From the NCBI GenBank assembly GCA_003952965.2, contig CM025850.1:26676855-26740854 (forward strand): a stretch of 64,000 bases of DNA. Direction: 5' to 3'. This DNA is from Morella rubra. Taxonomy: Eukaryota > Streptophyta > Magnoliopsida > Fagales > Myricaceae. Of the stretch, positions 12,250-23,410 are shown piece by piece. Every line of letters begins with the position of its first letter. The stretch's first letter is position 1. The notes beneath the pieces are model-generated. The model did no database searches. It was not told where the DNA came from and saw nothing but the letters and a program-made list of their open reading frames with translations. The position numbers and the translations under genes are program-made.

Positions 12250-12760
12250 CTTACACTTCTATGGTTTGTTTATTTATTTATTTTGGTGGGGGGGTTAGCA
12301 TACATATATTAAGAAGCAAAAGAAATTGACTTACACTTTTAGTATTAAGTAAATCAAAGAATTAACATGGTGACTCAATCAATCCTAAGGTTAGGCCAAA
12401 GAATGAGTAGACGGTTGTAGGTCCTAACCTGCCCATATCAAGCGCAGTTACATTTTTTCGAAGTTGTAGTGACGGTCTAACCTTCAACTCCAAGTTGGGA
12501 GGTATGGCTCAATCCAAATATTCTACCGCAAGTAGAAGCCCATATAGTCACGTCCAATTATCCATGGAGTCTAATCACGCTAGACACTCTGTTCTATCTT
12601 TTTGCTCAGAACAAATAAAGAATATCAAGGAATTCAAAAGGCCTAATAATGTGGGGATCAACTAGCATCCCCACTTTTCTAGAGATGATCCCTATAGGTA
12701 CCCCCTAAATTAGTTTTAATCATTCACCTTATTATTTTTCTTTAGTAGGTCTCCTTCCAT
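12250..12760. other. Spacer without recognised features
   Basis: Moderately AT-rich. The phrase 'ttaagaagcaaaagaaatt' near 12309 recurs near 14344, suggesting remnants of a shared unclassified repeat. No coding signal. Confidence 0.4.
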
Positions 12761-12769
12761 GTGTATTCA

Positions 12770-13265
12770 TTTGGATTTTTTGGCGTAGAAGATGTAAGGC
12801 GAGGTTTGAAGGTCTCTATAGTTCTAAAGATGCTTGTTGGGGTGAGTTGTTGTTTTGAGCTCTTGAACTAGCAATCCATTTAAGTCAAAGCAATAAAATT
12901 AGATTCGGGGATGAAATTTTTTTACAAAATTTGGGTATTCATATCTTTCGTCAAGACCAAGGAAAGCCACGAGTAGTTGTTTGGGAAAAGCCAAGATCAG
13001 GTTGGTGCAAGTTAAATGTGAATGGATTGAGTCGAGTAAATCCAGGTCTTTGTGGATGAGGTAGAGTCATAAGGAATGCCCAAGGAAAATTTAGAGCTGA
13101 TTTTTCAAGCTTCTGTGTGGTATAAGGTCTAATTGTAAAGCGAAGCTTCTAACTATGCTTGATGGGGTTAAGTTGTGCATTCAACTCAAGTATAATCGTA
13201 TTCAATTAGATAGTGATTCCACGTTAATTGTTAACTAGATTTGTTATTGTAGCTGCAATTTGTGG
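12770..13265 (+). mobile_element. LINE fragment: 3' RNase H-like (RVT_3) segment of an L1-clade element
   Basis: One frame reads FWRRRCKARFEGLYSS (from ~12772), then VWEKPRSGWCKLNVNGLSRV (from 12979), RVIRNAQGKF and IQLDSDSTLIVN. This is the W.KP..GW.KLNVDG..G...VIRD.G pattern of the RNase H tail of plant L1 elements. Stops interrupt it (for example TGA in 'LCG*GRVI' and in the first part), and frames shift after ~13100. No endonuclease, RT or poly-A tail is attached, so it is an old orphan fragment. A host RNase H-like gene is less likely given the stops. Confidence 0.65.
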
Positions 13266-13269
13266 TATC

Positions 13270-16200
13270 TTTTGGAATTTTCGGGGTGACTTATTACAAT
13301 ATTTGGATAGTCTATCTTTTGAGATTAATGCAGACCGGGATTTGCAAAGCTTGGCAAAATCCAAAAAGGATTGAGCCAAGGGAAGGGATAGTCCTAGAAT
13401 GCCATTCGACCAGGGGTAGCAGAAGCCACTCGACGCTACTAATCGCGGATGCCACTCGACGCGACCAAGCCACTCACTTGATTGGTAGGAGGATGTCACT
13501 CAACTCCAAAGCAAGAAATACTTGCAAGAATTATATCTTTGAATCAAAAGTTCTTATTATTTTGGATAATCACTCATATATAGAGTTCATTACATCAAGG
13601 TCAAGCTAGAAAAAACGGAATAATAAAGTCTAGACAATTCCAACACAAAAGAAATTAAATGCACTTTGAAATTCGCTGTCTGTTGCCATTCCCGACGTCC
13701 AGTAGTAAAAATATCATAACTTTCTCTAGGAATCTTCAAATGATATGAGGTCAAGTGCGTTTGAAACTAGAGACGTAGAGCTTTCCAACCATATATCACT
13801 CTGACTGACTCTTCGTAAATCGTTCCAGCCGAGGTGCAGATCGGTCCGAGATGCATGTGTTGCTTTGTTACCTCGGCCCGAGATACAAGTGTTGCTCTGT
13901 TTCCTCGGGATAGTTATGCCGAGGTGCAAGGGATGCTCCTGCATCATAGATTAAAAATATATATCGAGAGGCAAATTTTTTAGCAAACATATTGGTAAAT
14001 ACTGGAGCAGAAGGTTTGGATGAACATTTCAGTGAAGTTAAGAATAAGCCCCAAAAAAAGTTGTCGGTGCCTACATATTAGATCTTCATGCCCTACCAAG
14101 TTTACATATTTAATGTTTTCAATGTGTTTTTTTTTTTTATGCATTGATAGTTTCTTGTAGATTTATATCCACGAGAAAATTAGGTTGTTATGTTTTGTAG
14201 TCTTTTATTGTTTATCTTATTTTGTGACTTTTTTATGTTTGTTACCATCATATTCTTCCATCACAAGTAGAGCCTATTTAATAAATTTCAGATTTATCGT
14301 CCTCTTTCTTTAAAAAAAAATGATCTTGGCAATGGTGGGGACTTAAGAAGCAAAAGAAATGGTTTTACACTTCAAGCATTAATTAAATCAACGAATTAAC
14401 AAGAAAGTGCTAACTTCAAGGTGGATAGATATGACTCAATTGAATCACTCCATAGCGGGTGGGTGGGAACTCATATGATCACCAACGGAGGCTCGTACCA
14501 ACACCCAACATCCTGACAATAGAGGAGACAAGGGGGCAGGCGGGAAACCCTCGTAAACGAAAATTTTACTAAGCAATTAATATACTAGATTTTCTTGATT
14601 TGAAATCCAGGTCGAGCTAAAATAATAATAAATAGAATCTTCTCTTGGGTTTTACCTTCCCAATTGACAGATTATGTCTTTGGAGACTTCAACCATTCTA
14701 AGATCTAAACTAAATAACCGTACCTCTGTTCTGTGATTTTTTTTTTTTCTCTCTCTCCAAGCTAAAGCTAAATTTCGGAAGGTGAAAAAAGACCCTATTA
14801 ATTAGAAAAAACAAAATTATCACAAACAGTATGATTAAATGTTTTCTTTTGCAACTCAAACTCTCTTAACTTTTTTTTTCTGTATTTTCTATTCTACGAT
14901 GTTGTTACCAAATCTAGCATGTTACAAACAATCATCAACAAAAAAAAAATGCTGCTGTTTAATAAATCATTATATTCCTTTTCTTTTCACCAATATAATT
15001 TTCATTAGTAAATTAACCACAAAATCGGGAACAAAAAGTGGGGACTTAATTATTATACGTCACAGCTTTTGTGTTTTGTGTTCCCCAATTGGCATTCCAT
15101 TTTCAATACAGAAAAATATTGGCACCCGCGTACGTCCAACCTCCCGCTGTCCATGTTGCTTGCATTATATCATCCTGTAATGTCATTTTCAAAGAGAAAA
15201 GAGAAGTTCCCTTTCACGCCATACCAAGAGGGTAACACACTACCTGCTATGCATTTTAATGCTGTGATCATCGATATGTCGCATATGGCTGCTGTTAGCA
15301 AGCTCTTTGTAAATGGGTATAATGAATTACCATATAAATTATCATAGGGCAGCTCGCCCGTGAAGACTAAAAATATAAAAAATAAAATAAAAAGGAAGGA
15401 TCATTTCTTTTTCGTCTAGACTACTACAAATTCGACAACTCAAAAATTAGATGATCACGTGTCATAATATTATCGATTGAATTTTATATTTCGGGTAGCA
15501 GAATTATTTTGTCAAAAACGTTAGGTAGGAAGTGATGCATCACAATCATTAAAAAACAACAACACCGGACCGCCTACGTACGGTCACTGATGACTTTGGT
15601 GCTTTAAATTGGGAATAAGGCTGATCTATATAATCTTTGGTCCTAATTTTCTCATTTAGATTGCCAATCAGTGGATTGAATACTTCAAGCGCTCCACCAT
15701 TCTAGAAGACTAACGAGTAGACGCCAGAAGAGACCTCGTGTGATCCTACGCGACTCCTTATCCAAACATACTTTGTTTTTTTTTTTTTTTTTTAAACCCT
15801 CACCTCATCTACATTTAGATAGTCCCAGTACCCCACAACTACCAAATAGTTTGTCTGTCTTTGAGACTAATATCAAAGAAATTATTGGTTAAACAGAGTT
15901 TGAAACTTAGACTATACAAAAGAATTTGAATATACATATAATTTTAAAAAATATTGTAAAAATATAATTTAAATAATTTGACATACTTTCCTTATTAGTT
16001 TAAGGGTATGGGATAAGTGATGATTTAAAATAAAATTAGAGTAAAGATTTTGAGTTCAAGTATATCCAAATGCAATTTGGACCGAGGAATAGCAAAAGAC
16101 ATAATTGAAATAATTTAATGTATCTCTTTCTATCTATTTAAATTATTGAGATTTTTGTTTTTATTTTTAGTACGAGAAAAGTTAGAACACGAAACGAAAA

Positions 16201-16340
16201 GCCCAGACGTTCTACTTAGCCATGAGCAGGCCCATTGCCAAGGACGTCACTTCAACTAATGGGCCTACAAAATGACTTAAAAAAGGATATATATATATAT
16301 TTCTCTGAAAAAACGAAACACTTAGAAAAAAGAAGCAAAA
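13270..16340. other. Intergenic region, no gene recognised
   Basis: Three kilobases of AT-rich sequence with short low-complexity runs (poly-T at 14129-14138 and 15776-15792). The stretch 13330-13960 is less AT-rich and may be a decayed repeat, but no family is recognised. The last part (16280-16345) is probably 3' UTR and downstream sequence of the minus-strand MCTP gene. Confidence 0.45.
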
Positions 16341-16345
16341 CTAAG

Positions 16346-19300
16346 CTACATTATTCGGTCAGTAAGGGAAGGAAGCCTCCTGAAGAAGTTCAAAGCCGGT
16401 GACGGCATCCGATCGCGGAAGATCGGGTGCCGGAAATAGTAGAATCCAAACGCCATCGCCACCATCTTAGACGGCACCGTATACAGTATCATAGCCACCA
16501 CGAAACACAACCCCACAAATATCCCAGTCGCACGTGGGTCCCTCCACGTCACCAATGCTTGCACTCGTTCGCCTTGTGTGGCAAAGTCCCCCAATGCCGT
16601 TTGCACACGTGCCCCAATCATACGTAGCTTATCGTATCTCGCTCGCACCACCTCATTTGGTCTATTACATGGCATGATATCAAACTCCTCGTCCAGCTCA
16701 TCACGATCGACGGTATCGACCAGCGAGATCTTCGGGTCGGAATGAGGCATTGGGTCTCGTGCCCGGAACCTGTAATTCCAACCACCAATCGCGAACACAT
16801 AGAATGCCAACGAGGGGATAATTAAGTCGGGAAACCAAACGAGCACGACGAGCAGTGCGTGTACGAGAATCGTAGCCGTAGGATTCTTCCACAAACGTGT
16901 GTGTTCCATCCACCTTCCGATGTCGATCAAACCAGCAATCACATTGATGACCCTAACCCAGTTTACACGTACTTTTCGCATGCTGAACGTGTGAGTGTCC
17001 GCATCAAGCATGTAAAGCACGACCTCGCGCCTAAGTGGCGGTTCTGATCTTGACAAGTGCGCGGCCACGATCTTCGCCGCCGTGTTCCTCAAAATCTCTT
17101 GCTGGGGCATTCCGAGCGGCTTTATGTGATGCATTAATGGCAGCAAAGGCTGTGAGTACACATGGAGTATGTCCAATGTGGGAGCTGCACGTACGAATCT
17201 TATAGCTATCTCCACCTCACCCGTCTTCTTCATTCCCGTGTTGGACAGTACAAACAAGGGGTACGAGTTTCTGTACACCCTACCTGTCTGCAATGTAGAA
17301 ATACGTACTCGAACTTTACCGATGCGAAAATCTGGACGCATGGCTTCTCTGGAGCCCTCCATTTCGAATACTCCCCAACTGTCAAAAACTCCAATTGACA
17401 ACACAGTGCATGGGTCATAGACTTTCCACGTGTATTGCTCATTCCACCTGGGATCAAAACTATCGCATACTGTACGTGTGCGTACCCACTTGGGGCCGTA
17501 TTTTGCAACACAATATGCATCAGTGGAGCCTTTAGCGCTTACCATCTTCATAGGTGTCAGATTCTTGCAACCGATAATGCCGAGCTCTATCGTTCCAACT
17601 GGGTTTTTCCATAGCTGCCTTGCAGTGGGACGGTAATCACTGCACATGTATGCGGCCTCGTCCATCACATGATAACCACCATCAAAGCACAAGCGGAGCT
17701 GGACCTTACCTTTGCACACTCTCTTCTCGCTGTTTGGATCCTCCAAGTTGAACCAACGGGACGTAACATTCCGATCGTCCACGCGCCTTTCAATGACAGT
17801 GAGCGGTATGCTCACCACACCTATGGTTATCGGTGACTTGGATTGCCGGTTTTCGAGGGTGACAATCAGGTGGTCGCAGAATGGCTCGGCGGCTACGAAC
17901 ATCAAGTCTTCGTTCCACGACGGAGTTCCATTGCGTAAGACAGAGGCTTTGGTTTTCGAAACTTGGAATCCCAACTGGGCTCTGACTTGGAAGGAGGCCT
18001 CTTTTAGTGCAGTTCGGTGGAGAATGTCTTGCGCTTCAACAACAGTAGCCCTAAGGTACCACAGTTTTGGGGATTGGTAAACTTTGGCCCGGGAGTTGAC
18101 GTTACCGGCCGTGTCCGTCTTCCACGCATCAGGAAATGAGTCGTCAGCCTGCGTACCAACCCAAGTGGCAAGCATGAGATCTCCACTATGGACGCCACCT
18201 CCCTCTAGCCTGTACCATTGTGGAGCCAACGGGCTGTCTGGTGGGTCACGCAATGGGATTTCCGGAACATCAAAGCCAATCCAACCTAAGAATCTATGTC
18301 CTGCCCCTTCCGATTTTGGGTTCCCTGCTGATTCCCACACAGAGACTTCTAAAATGGACGAAGACTCGGGAGCGTCGCCTCCGAAAGCAAATGTCTGATC
18401 CCACTCGAAGAAATTGGATTTGCGGGCAGGTTTGGTGATGATGTGGTGGCCTGAGACCACAATTTTCACAACGGGGTTTCCGTTGGTGGGGAGAGATCTG
18501 GCTTTCACCACACGGACGAATAGATAGTGCATCTTCTCAACTAGATCGAATGAGGAGCGTTCGATCGTCATACTATCTGTTGAATCCAAAGCAGGAAAAG
18601 TTTCCTTCCTCATCGGCATTTTTATAGGTTGCGGACCGTTGATTCCAGCCAGTTTGATTTCTGGCAATGATTTAGATCGATACGCTGCCATCATCTGGAT
18701 CTCAGGAGGAGGTTGCATAAACTCTTCAACTGGGAAAGTGTTTACCTGATCTTTGCTCTGTTCAGTTGGTTGTGGAGGTTCAGACTCGGGCAATTCTGTC
18801 GGCTTCTCCGCTTCAGGAACACCATTTTCCGCTGGTGCCGCGGCTTCTGGCTCCGTACCAGCTGTCCCTTCCGCTTCAGCTGGCTGTCCTTCATTGGGTT
18901 TATCAGCATCAGCCGGCGGCGCCGGCTCAGTTTGTGGGGCAGCAGATCCTTCTTGTTCTCCTGCTTCCGCTGGAGGCTTTGGTTCATTTTCCGGTTTAGC
19001 CACTTCAGTAGGTGGTGTTGGCTGCTGCGGCTCAGGCTTCACTTCCTCCGGAGCCGGGGGAGGAGCTGTTGATGGCTGCTGCGGCTCAGGTTTCACTTCC
19101 TCCGGCGCAGGGGGAAGAGATGGTGACGGCGGTGGGACCACCTCATCGACATAATAAATCCTCAGCCCAATATCACCTTGAATCCAACTGAACAAGCTCT
19201 TTTTCTCCAGAGGGAAATGCATCAACGCCTCCTCGCCTTTCCGAACGAACTGCGTGGAATTCAACCTTAGCCGACCCAGAAAGTTGTTCCTGCTCGTAGG

Positions 19301-19546
19301 TCCGTGACTCTTGTCGTGGTAAACATCGACCTCAAGCATGTCGTCGAATATATCCGAGGGCTTACCCACGTTGAACTCGAGCACCTCGTTCCATGTTGGG
19401 TTGAGATTGCGAATCTCTGTTCGAGTCCTCTTTCGCTGTCCGTAGATGTCAACTAGGACGTACGGGCTGGATGTGCCATGGCCGTCTTTCGGCAACAGGT
19501 TGCGGGCCTCAACTACTTCAACCATCAGTTTCCGAAGCGTGGCCAT
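16346..19546 (-). CDS. MCTP16: Multiple C2 domain and transmembrane region protein, MCTP16-like
   Basis: A single intronless reading frame of 1066 residues, close to the usual length. Start MATLRKLMVEVVEARNLLPK at 19546; the frame is open 14 codons further upstream, but family members begin at this Met. Domains in order: C2A ~5-130 (NLNPTWNEVLEFNV, DVYHDKSHG); a Pro/Glu-rich linker ~140-290 with a tandem APEEVKPEPQQP repeat; three more C2 domains at ~330-460, ~495-630 and ~660-800; then the PRT_C region ~890-1066. The two hydrophobic membrane segments there are ILVHALLVVLVWFPDLIIP and IFVGLCFVVAMILYTVP, and the tail is FFRRLPSLTDRIM. MCTPs are ER proteins that tether the ER to the plasma membrane at plasmodesmata and bind lipids, some with Ca2+. 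From memory the C-terminal half follows Arabidopsis MCTP16 closely, more so than QUIRKY/MCTP15. Confidence 0.95.
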   Translation of the reverse strand: MATLRKLMVEVVEARNLLPKDGHGTSSPYVLVDIYGQRKRTRTEIRNLNPTWNEVLEFNVGKPSDIFDDMLEVDVYHDKSHGPTSRNNFLGRLRLNSTQFVRKGEEALMHFPLEKKSLFSWIQGDIGLRIYYVDEVVPPPSPSLPPAPEEVKPEPQQPSTAPPPAPEEVKPEPQQPTPPTEVAKPENEPKPPAEAGEQEGSAAPQTEPAPPADADKPNEGQPAEAEGTAGTEPEAAAPAENGVPEAEKPTELPESEPPQPTEQSKDQVNTFPVEEFMQPPPEIQMMAAYRSKSLPEIKLAGINGPQPIKMPMRKETFPALDSTDSMTIERSSFDLVEKMHYLFVRVVKARSLPTNGNPVVKIVVSGHHIITKPARKSNFFEWDQTFAFGGDAPESSSILEVSVWESAGNPKSEGAGHRFLGWIGFDVPEIPLRDPPDSPLAPQWYRLEGGGVHSGDLMLATWVGTQADDSFPDAWKTDTAGNVNSRAKVYQSPKLWYLRATVVEAQDILHRTALKEASFQVRAQLGFQVSKTKASVLRNGTPSWNEDLMFVAAEPFCDHLIVTLENRQSKSPITIGVVSIPLTVIERRVDDRNVTSRWFNLEDPNSEKRVCKGKVQLRLCFDGGYHVMDEAAYMCSDYRPTARQLWKNPVGTIELGIIGCKNLTPMKMVSAKGSTDAYCVAKYGPKWVRTRTVCDSFDPRWNEQYTWKVYDPCTVLSIGVFDSWGVFEMEGSREAMRPDFRIGKVRVRISTLQTGRVYRNSYPLFVLSNTGMKKTGEVEIAIRFVRAAPTLDILHVYSQPLLPLMHHIKPLGMPQQEILRNTAAKIVAAHLSRSEPPLRREVVLYMLDADTHTFSMRKVRVNWVRVINVIAGLIDIGRWMEHTRLWKNPTATILVHALLVVLVWFPDLIIPSLAFYVFAIGGWNYRFRARDPMPHSDPKISLVDTVDRDELDEEFDIMPCNRPNEVVRARYDKLRMIGARVQTALGDFATQGERVQALVTWRDPRATGIFVGLCFVVAMILYTVPSKMVAMAFGFYYFRHPIFRDRMPSPALNFFRRLPSLTDRIM

Positions 19547-19660
19547 ACTGAGTGAGACTTTCAAGGAGAACCCACAGTAGCAGTGCAATTTTTGGCCACT
19601 ATCACTCGCATTGTAATGTGAGCTTTGAGGGAAAAAGACTCCGTCTTGAGGTTGAAGACA

Positions 19661-19672
19661 CCAATTTATATA
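19661..19672 (-). promoter_or_regulatory. TATA box of the MCTP16-like gene
   Basis: TATATAAATTGG on the gene strand, about 115 bases before the ATG, predicting a leader of roughly 80-90 bases. Confidence 0.6.
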
Positions 19673-19689
19673 ATATAAGAGTGAGAGAA

Positions 19690-22011
19690 ACAGAGAAGAA
19701 GCCCTCTGCTCTGTTTCTCTTCCATCGATAAGTGAACGAAAGTTGTAGAGGAGTTATTGGTCGTATGCGAAGCTAAAGAGGAAAAGTTGTACAGAGGAAG
19801 AAATTAGAAAAGGAAAAACAACTAAAGGTGCAATTAACTTGGTGTGCAAGCAGCTTTAGATCCCGTGTCCATGCCTAATACTCCTTATCTTTTGGTGCTT
19901 TGCTTGTTCGGATTACTTCTTTCCTTCTACACTGAAGATTCCCACCTTTTCCTGATCTGTTTACCTTTTCTTTTGGCCGTCCCTTGGAGATATGAACACG
20001 GATCGCACATTTTGATGACTTAAAAAGAGTACCACTCAAGAGACGGGCATGCAAGCTTTTTTCGAAGACGACTCGCTTTTGTGTCACCGACTGGATTTTG
20101 CTGTCACCCAAGATAAGGATACGTTTTATTATAATAGATGGTAATTTGACCGCCCTTTCTCGTACTCCAACAAATTTATTGGAGCACTTGTGGCGCCAAT
20201 GCCCTCCATGTGGAGCTGTAGATGGGCACTATTTTATCAAATTGTAAAAAGTGCAGGGCAGGCGTCTCAAGTTGAAAGCAGGGAGTGCCTCACTCTTGTC
20301 TACGTACAGAAAATAATAAAACACAAATTAATCATACGTGCGCATAGCGGGCATTGCATCAGATTGAAAGAGCAACAAAACATGTCTTATTTGTCACTAC
20401 GTACCTAGGCTTGCTGTCCTATTACATAGCCGGCTAGCTAGCTACTTTCGGTTCATTTATTTATTTTTCTTGGCATACTATTTATAGAGCGATGCAAAAT
20501 GCTTAGAAGTTTTCAAGAGAGTAGAGATGCAAAAATCTGCTCTAAGTTTTGACGCGGGGGCTTCTTGACTACAGCTTGAAGTTAAAGTCTCAAAATCTCC
20601 ATTAAATTTTTTAAAATTCTCTTTAGATGCAAAGAAACTCATAATTTTAAATTTTAAATTATACGGCTTCTAATTTTAAATTTCAAATAAGACGGTTAGA
20701 CTTCTAATTTTTTAAATTCTAAAAATTTCTTTTTCTAAACATGCTCTAACCTGGCATTTCTTCTTTTAGCACTACTTTCACTTTTTTCTTCATTAACTTT
20801 TTTTCTAGCCATATGTTGAGCACAAAAGCTAGATAACTCTAAACTAATATGTCATACATATATATATATATATATATATCTCCACTGCCACTTTTTTTTT
20901 CTTCTTTCTGATTCACTTTATTTGCAAGGGAATTACGACAAAAAATTTGCCTCAGCTTCCTTAAGGATGAAGGGTTGCTACGGATGGGTTGATAAATTGA
21001 TGGAGCAGTGCCAATGGACACGTCAAAAGAAAATGATTTATGAAAATGACTTCAAAACTTGCCCAATAAGTTAATTTAATTTTTATCCTCCCCTGGCCTA
21101 AAGAAAAATTGTCACTACTCCCTTCGTAGTTGGTACTTAATATTGTTGATAATAATATCCAATCCTCTTTTGACGTCTTAATTAAGATTGCTTTGTTAAA
21201 CGAAAATAGGAAGAATTGTCATTTTCTTTATTTTATTTTGGTTGTCCGAGTACCAGTTTTCCAAACATAAAGGTGAGAATAAAGGTTTTCCCTCTTTTGA
21301 GCTCATTAGAGAAAAAGTCAAAAGTTTATTGTCATTTGTCTCGATGGAGAGAGTTGAATCCTCCATCTTTCAACTTTTGACCAATTGGAAAATGTCATTT
21401 CCCACTGCCAAATTCCAAATCTACGTCTAGCTAGCTACTTGCCAGTTTATGAGCTTTCGTGTAAACACACATTCAAAAATCATGGCACCCAACAATAGAA
21501 AAGAGCTCGTTGTGATAGGATCGAGATAAGTGTTTTAATGGGGAACAACCGTTGTCATAGCTCGATCATTCTATCAGCTCCAACAGGCACAACAATACTA
21601 CCTACTAATAATAATAACTTATGGGTGAATAGATTTCTCCTTACTACAAAAGTCCATAGCTACCGGCTCAAAGCGATGAGACAGGAATCCGCCCATTTAA
21701 CATGATACTCAGTCTTATGTGATTGGAGGCTCACAACATGGCCAATTCATGTTTTATTGGATAAAGATAATTTACCGAAGTAATTATGATTATTCTTTGT
21801 TGTTTATTAACTAAGCTAACAGAAAAGTGATAGAAAGAAAAGTTAGTATAAACCGCTTCTAAGGAGACTAATCCTGACACCGTCGTTCGAAGAAAAAGTG
21901 TAGATGAGACTGAAAGAGCCCTAAGAAGAATAAAGTCCAAAGAAAATAGGGCTGAGGCCTGAGAGATCCAGAGACCAAAAAAAGAACAGAGCAGAGAGGA
22001 TAAGAGCAAGG

Positions 22012-22060
<49 letters not shown>

Positions 22061-23150
22061 AAGAGAAAAGGGATTGAATTGGGAGGATCTCAATAGAGAG
22101 AACTATAATATTAAATACTTGATTTTGCTTGTAGGAGATATGAAAGAGAATTATGGCCTTTTAACCCATTCTATACTCTGGACCGCAAGTCTAGTTTCTA
22201 AACGTATTTGGCCCAATGAAAGTTGTGATGGACTTGTTAAAAAAGGATCCAACGATAACAATACTAAATACTAATAATAATGATAACCAAAATGATAGTA
22301 AAAGAAGGCTAATTAAGGCATTTTTGAAATTCCTGCAAATCTTGCTTCTTCTAACTAGTCAATATGATTAAGCTACGTACAGACTGGGGTTTTTTATTTT
22401 ATTTTTATTTTTTTTAAAACATTTTTCATCCACAAATTATCATATATTTTGTACTCTAAATTATAAACTATCGCGTTTGAAAGATTGTACTTATAAATTA
22501 TCATATATTTTTCATCTACAAATCATCCACATTGCACTTTCCATTAATAATGAATAAATTAACAGGGGATGAAAGTCAAAGTAAACTAGAATCACATGAG
22601 TGAAATATGTCAAAATTCAAAAAACGGATACAAAGTGTCGAAATCAATAAACCACATAAGTGCAAATATAATTAACCATTTTTCGTTCCAAAAAAAATTT
22701 AATTTTCGTTCAATTTGAACGAAAAATGTGTAACGTATTATGGATTGGTAATTTATAAATGCAATGTTTATAATTTAATATGTAAAATGCAAAACAGGTG
22801 ATATTTTCTTCTTTTTTTAGTTTCAGTAGCAAGGCACAAAATTCAAAATGAGATAGGTTATCCAATTGGAGACCATTATTTGGCACATTTAAAGGATTTC
22901 CAAGCTCCTTCAGGTACAACCAAGACCATCGCCGTCAGAAAATTTTGTTTGATACTGCTGTCAAACTGAATCCCTAAACGACAGGATGTGATCTAGAATC
23001 TAGAACAGAAATACCCATGCACTAGAAGAAATTGCAAGTTTTGTGTCAAACAAGCACCTATCTAAAACCTGCGACTGATCAGCAGACTATATGAGAAAGG
23101 AAAAGATGACCCTGATGTATTTAGGGCCTGCCCTGTGTAACTTTTGTCCA
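19690..23150. other. Intergenic region with simple repeats
   Basis: No gene recognised. The distal MCTP16 promoter presumably occupies its left part. It contains a (TA)n run at 20858-20879 and a (GA)n run at 22015-22058. The open frames here (for example 19875-20111 minus, 21731-22093 minus) have no family pattern; the latter is largely the translated GA repeat. The end near 23150-23400 is probably the 3' UTR of the ANK-RCC1 gene. Confidence 0.5.
22015..22058. repeat. (GA)n microsatellite
   Basis: 44 bases of perfect GA dinucleotide repeat. Confidence 0.95.
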
Positions 23151-23410
23151 CCATTAATATACATGTAACATACATACTTTCCCAACAAAAGAAAGTAAAA
23201 GACATCTACGACAGAGAGAAGAATATGTGAGAAGAAAATTGAGAACTACTCTATAACTCAAGAGAGTTGGCTGTACAGACCAGCTATACAGTCAGATTTA
23301 CAACAGACCGGACCGGTCCCATACCCCGGGGAGAAAAAGAAAAAGAACAGAAACAAGGAGCAAAGAACAGCCTTGATTGCTACTTCCTAAAGAAATAAAA
23401 CATGGCTACG

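Noticed and set aside
18084-19154. Plus-strand frames of 77-133 codons opposite the MCTP16-like gene, rich in Gly/Ser or Phe/Arg
   Set aside because: Reverse-strand echoes of the Pro/Glu-rich linker; no independent support.
19547-19588. Start of the MCTP16-like protein 14 codons upstream
   Set aside because: The extension has no family similarity, while the Met at 19546 opens the conserved MATxRKL start.
21731-22093. Ser/Leu-rich 120-codon minus-strand frame
   Set aside because: Mostly a translated (CT)n microsatellite.
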